From: Clostridia bacterium
Lineage (GTDB): Bacteria > Bacillota > Clostridia > UMGS1810
DNA: 5,501 nt
Direction: 5' to 3'
Assembly (NCBI GenBank): GCA_017549745.1
Contig: JAFYUA010000174.1
Coordinates: 1-5,501, forward strand
The position numbers and the translations under genes are program-made. Numbering within the stretch: position 1 is the stretch's first letter; each line of letters begins with the position of its first letter. This document shows positions 5,103 to 5,501 of the stretch, one piece after another. The notes below the pieces were generated by a model, which was not told where the DNA came from, searched no databases, and worked only from the letters and a program-made list of their open reading frames with translations.

Positions 5103-5501
5103 TGCGACACCTTCTTTGCCTTGGCAACTGCTTCGTCGATTGTGCCCACAAAGAGGAATGCAGACTCAGGAAGGTCATCGTGCTTACCTTCGATGATTTC
5201 CCTAAAGCCGCGTATGGTCTCAGACAGAGGAACATATGTGCCCTCAATGCCTGTGAATTTTTCAGACACAAAGAAAGGCTGCGAAAGGAAACGCTGAATC
5301 TTTCTGGCACGCTGAACAAGGAGCTTGTCATCATCGGAAAGTTCATCCATGCCCATGATGGCTATGATGTCCATGAGTTCCTGATAGCGCTGAAGTATCC
5401 TCTGAACCTCACGGGCAACCGTGTAGTGCTGCTCGCCGAGAACCTCAGGAGAGAGAATACGGCTGGTGGATTCAAGCGGGTCAACTGCGGGGTAAATACC
5501 C
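5099..5501 (-). CDS. atpD: F-type ATP synthase beta subunit, C-terminal part (5' end outside window)
   Basis: Beta carries the catalytic nucleotide sites of F1 in the cytoplasm. The 133 codons present start at the conserved GIYPAVDPL segment, followed by S-R-I-L and the C-terminal helical domain with REVQRILQRYQEL, IIAIMGMDELSDDDK, VQRARKIQRFLSQPF and ETIRGFREIIEGK, matching the end of ordinary bacterial AtpD. The Walker A and B motifs lie off the right edge. The reading frame stays open to the edge and ends in TGA overlapping the atpC start. The order beta then epsilon is the standard operon order. Confidence 0.97.
   Translation of the reverse strand, partial: GIYPAVDPLESTSRILSPEVLGEQHYTVAREVQRILQRYQELMDIIAIMGMDELSDDDKLLVQRARKIQRFLSQPFFVSEKFTGIEGTYVPLSETIRGFREIIEGKHDDLPESAFLFVGTIDEAVAKAKKVSQ

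Overview
The window looks like chromosomal DNA of a strictly anaerobic, low-to-moderate GC Firmicute, probably an uncultured gut-type Clostridia member. The reasons are strong GGAGG ribosome-binding sites, a class III (anaerobic) ribonucleotide reductase, LplB/LplC-type carbohydrate permeases with a divergent AraC-family regulator, and an F-type ATP synthase operon. No rRNA, tRNA, CRISPR array or transposase gene was seen. Genus and species cannot be given from the sequence alone.

Layout from left to right. (1) 1-1113, minus strand: the N-terminal 371 codons of nrdD (ATP cone and start of the catalytic barrel), running off the left edge. Upstream lie a sigma-A-like promoter and two NrdR boxes 30 bp apart centre to centre. 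(2) 1222-1257: an intrinsic terminator ending the permease operon. (3) 1290-3137, minus strand: two ABC permease genes, LplB/YteP-like then LplC/YtcP-like, 18 bp apart. No substrate-binding protein or ATPase gene is present. (4) 3138-3360: divergent control region with a clear promoter for the regulator and a weak, probably activator-dependent promoter for the permeases. (5) 3361-4176, plus strand: a 271-residue AraC-family regulator, the likely controller of the permeases. (6) 4177-4838: a long non-coding stretch almost filled by a 554-bp element (4216-4769) with terminal inverted repeats and two mirror-image modules of nested hairpins. (7) 4797-4840: a bidirectional terminator. (8) 4839-5501, minus strand: a short atpC (epsilon, 87 residues) overlapping by 4 nt the 3' end of atpD (beta subunit), which runs off the right edge.

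The coding genes are ordinary: dNTP synthesis under NrdR, carbohydrate uptake under a local AraC regulator, and the end of the ATP synthase operon. The unusual object is the element between the convergent araC and atpC genes. It has 15-bp perfect terminal inverted repeats, subterminal inverted repeats that are also palindromes, and two modules each made of an outer stem closing two adjacent hairpins of 33 and 45 nt. Stem sequences differ between the modules while pairing is kept. It carries no credible protein gene and is best described as a MITE-like or fold-back element. Whether it is multicopy, mobile or transcribed cannot be decided from one window.
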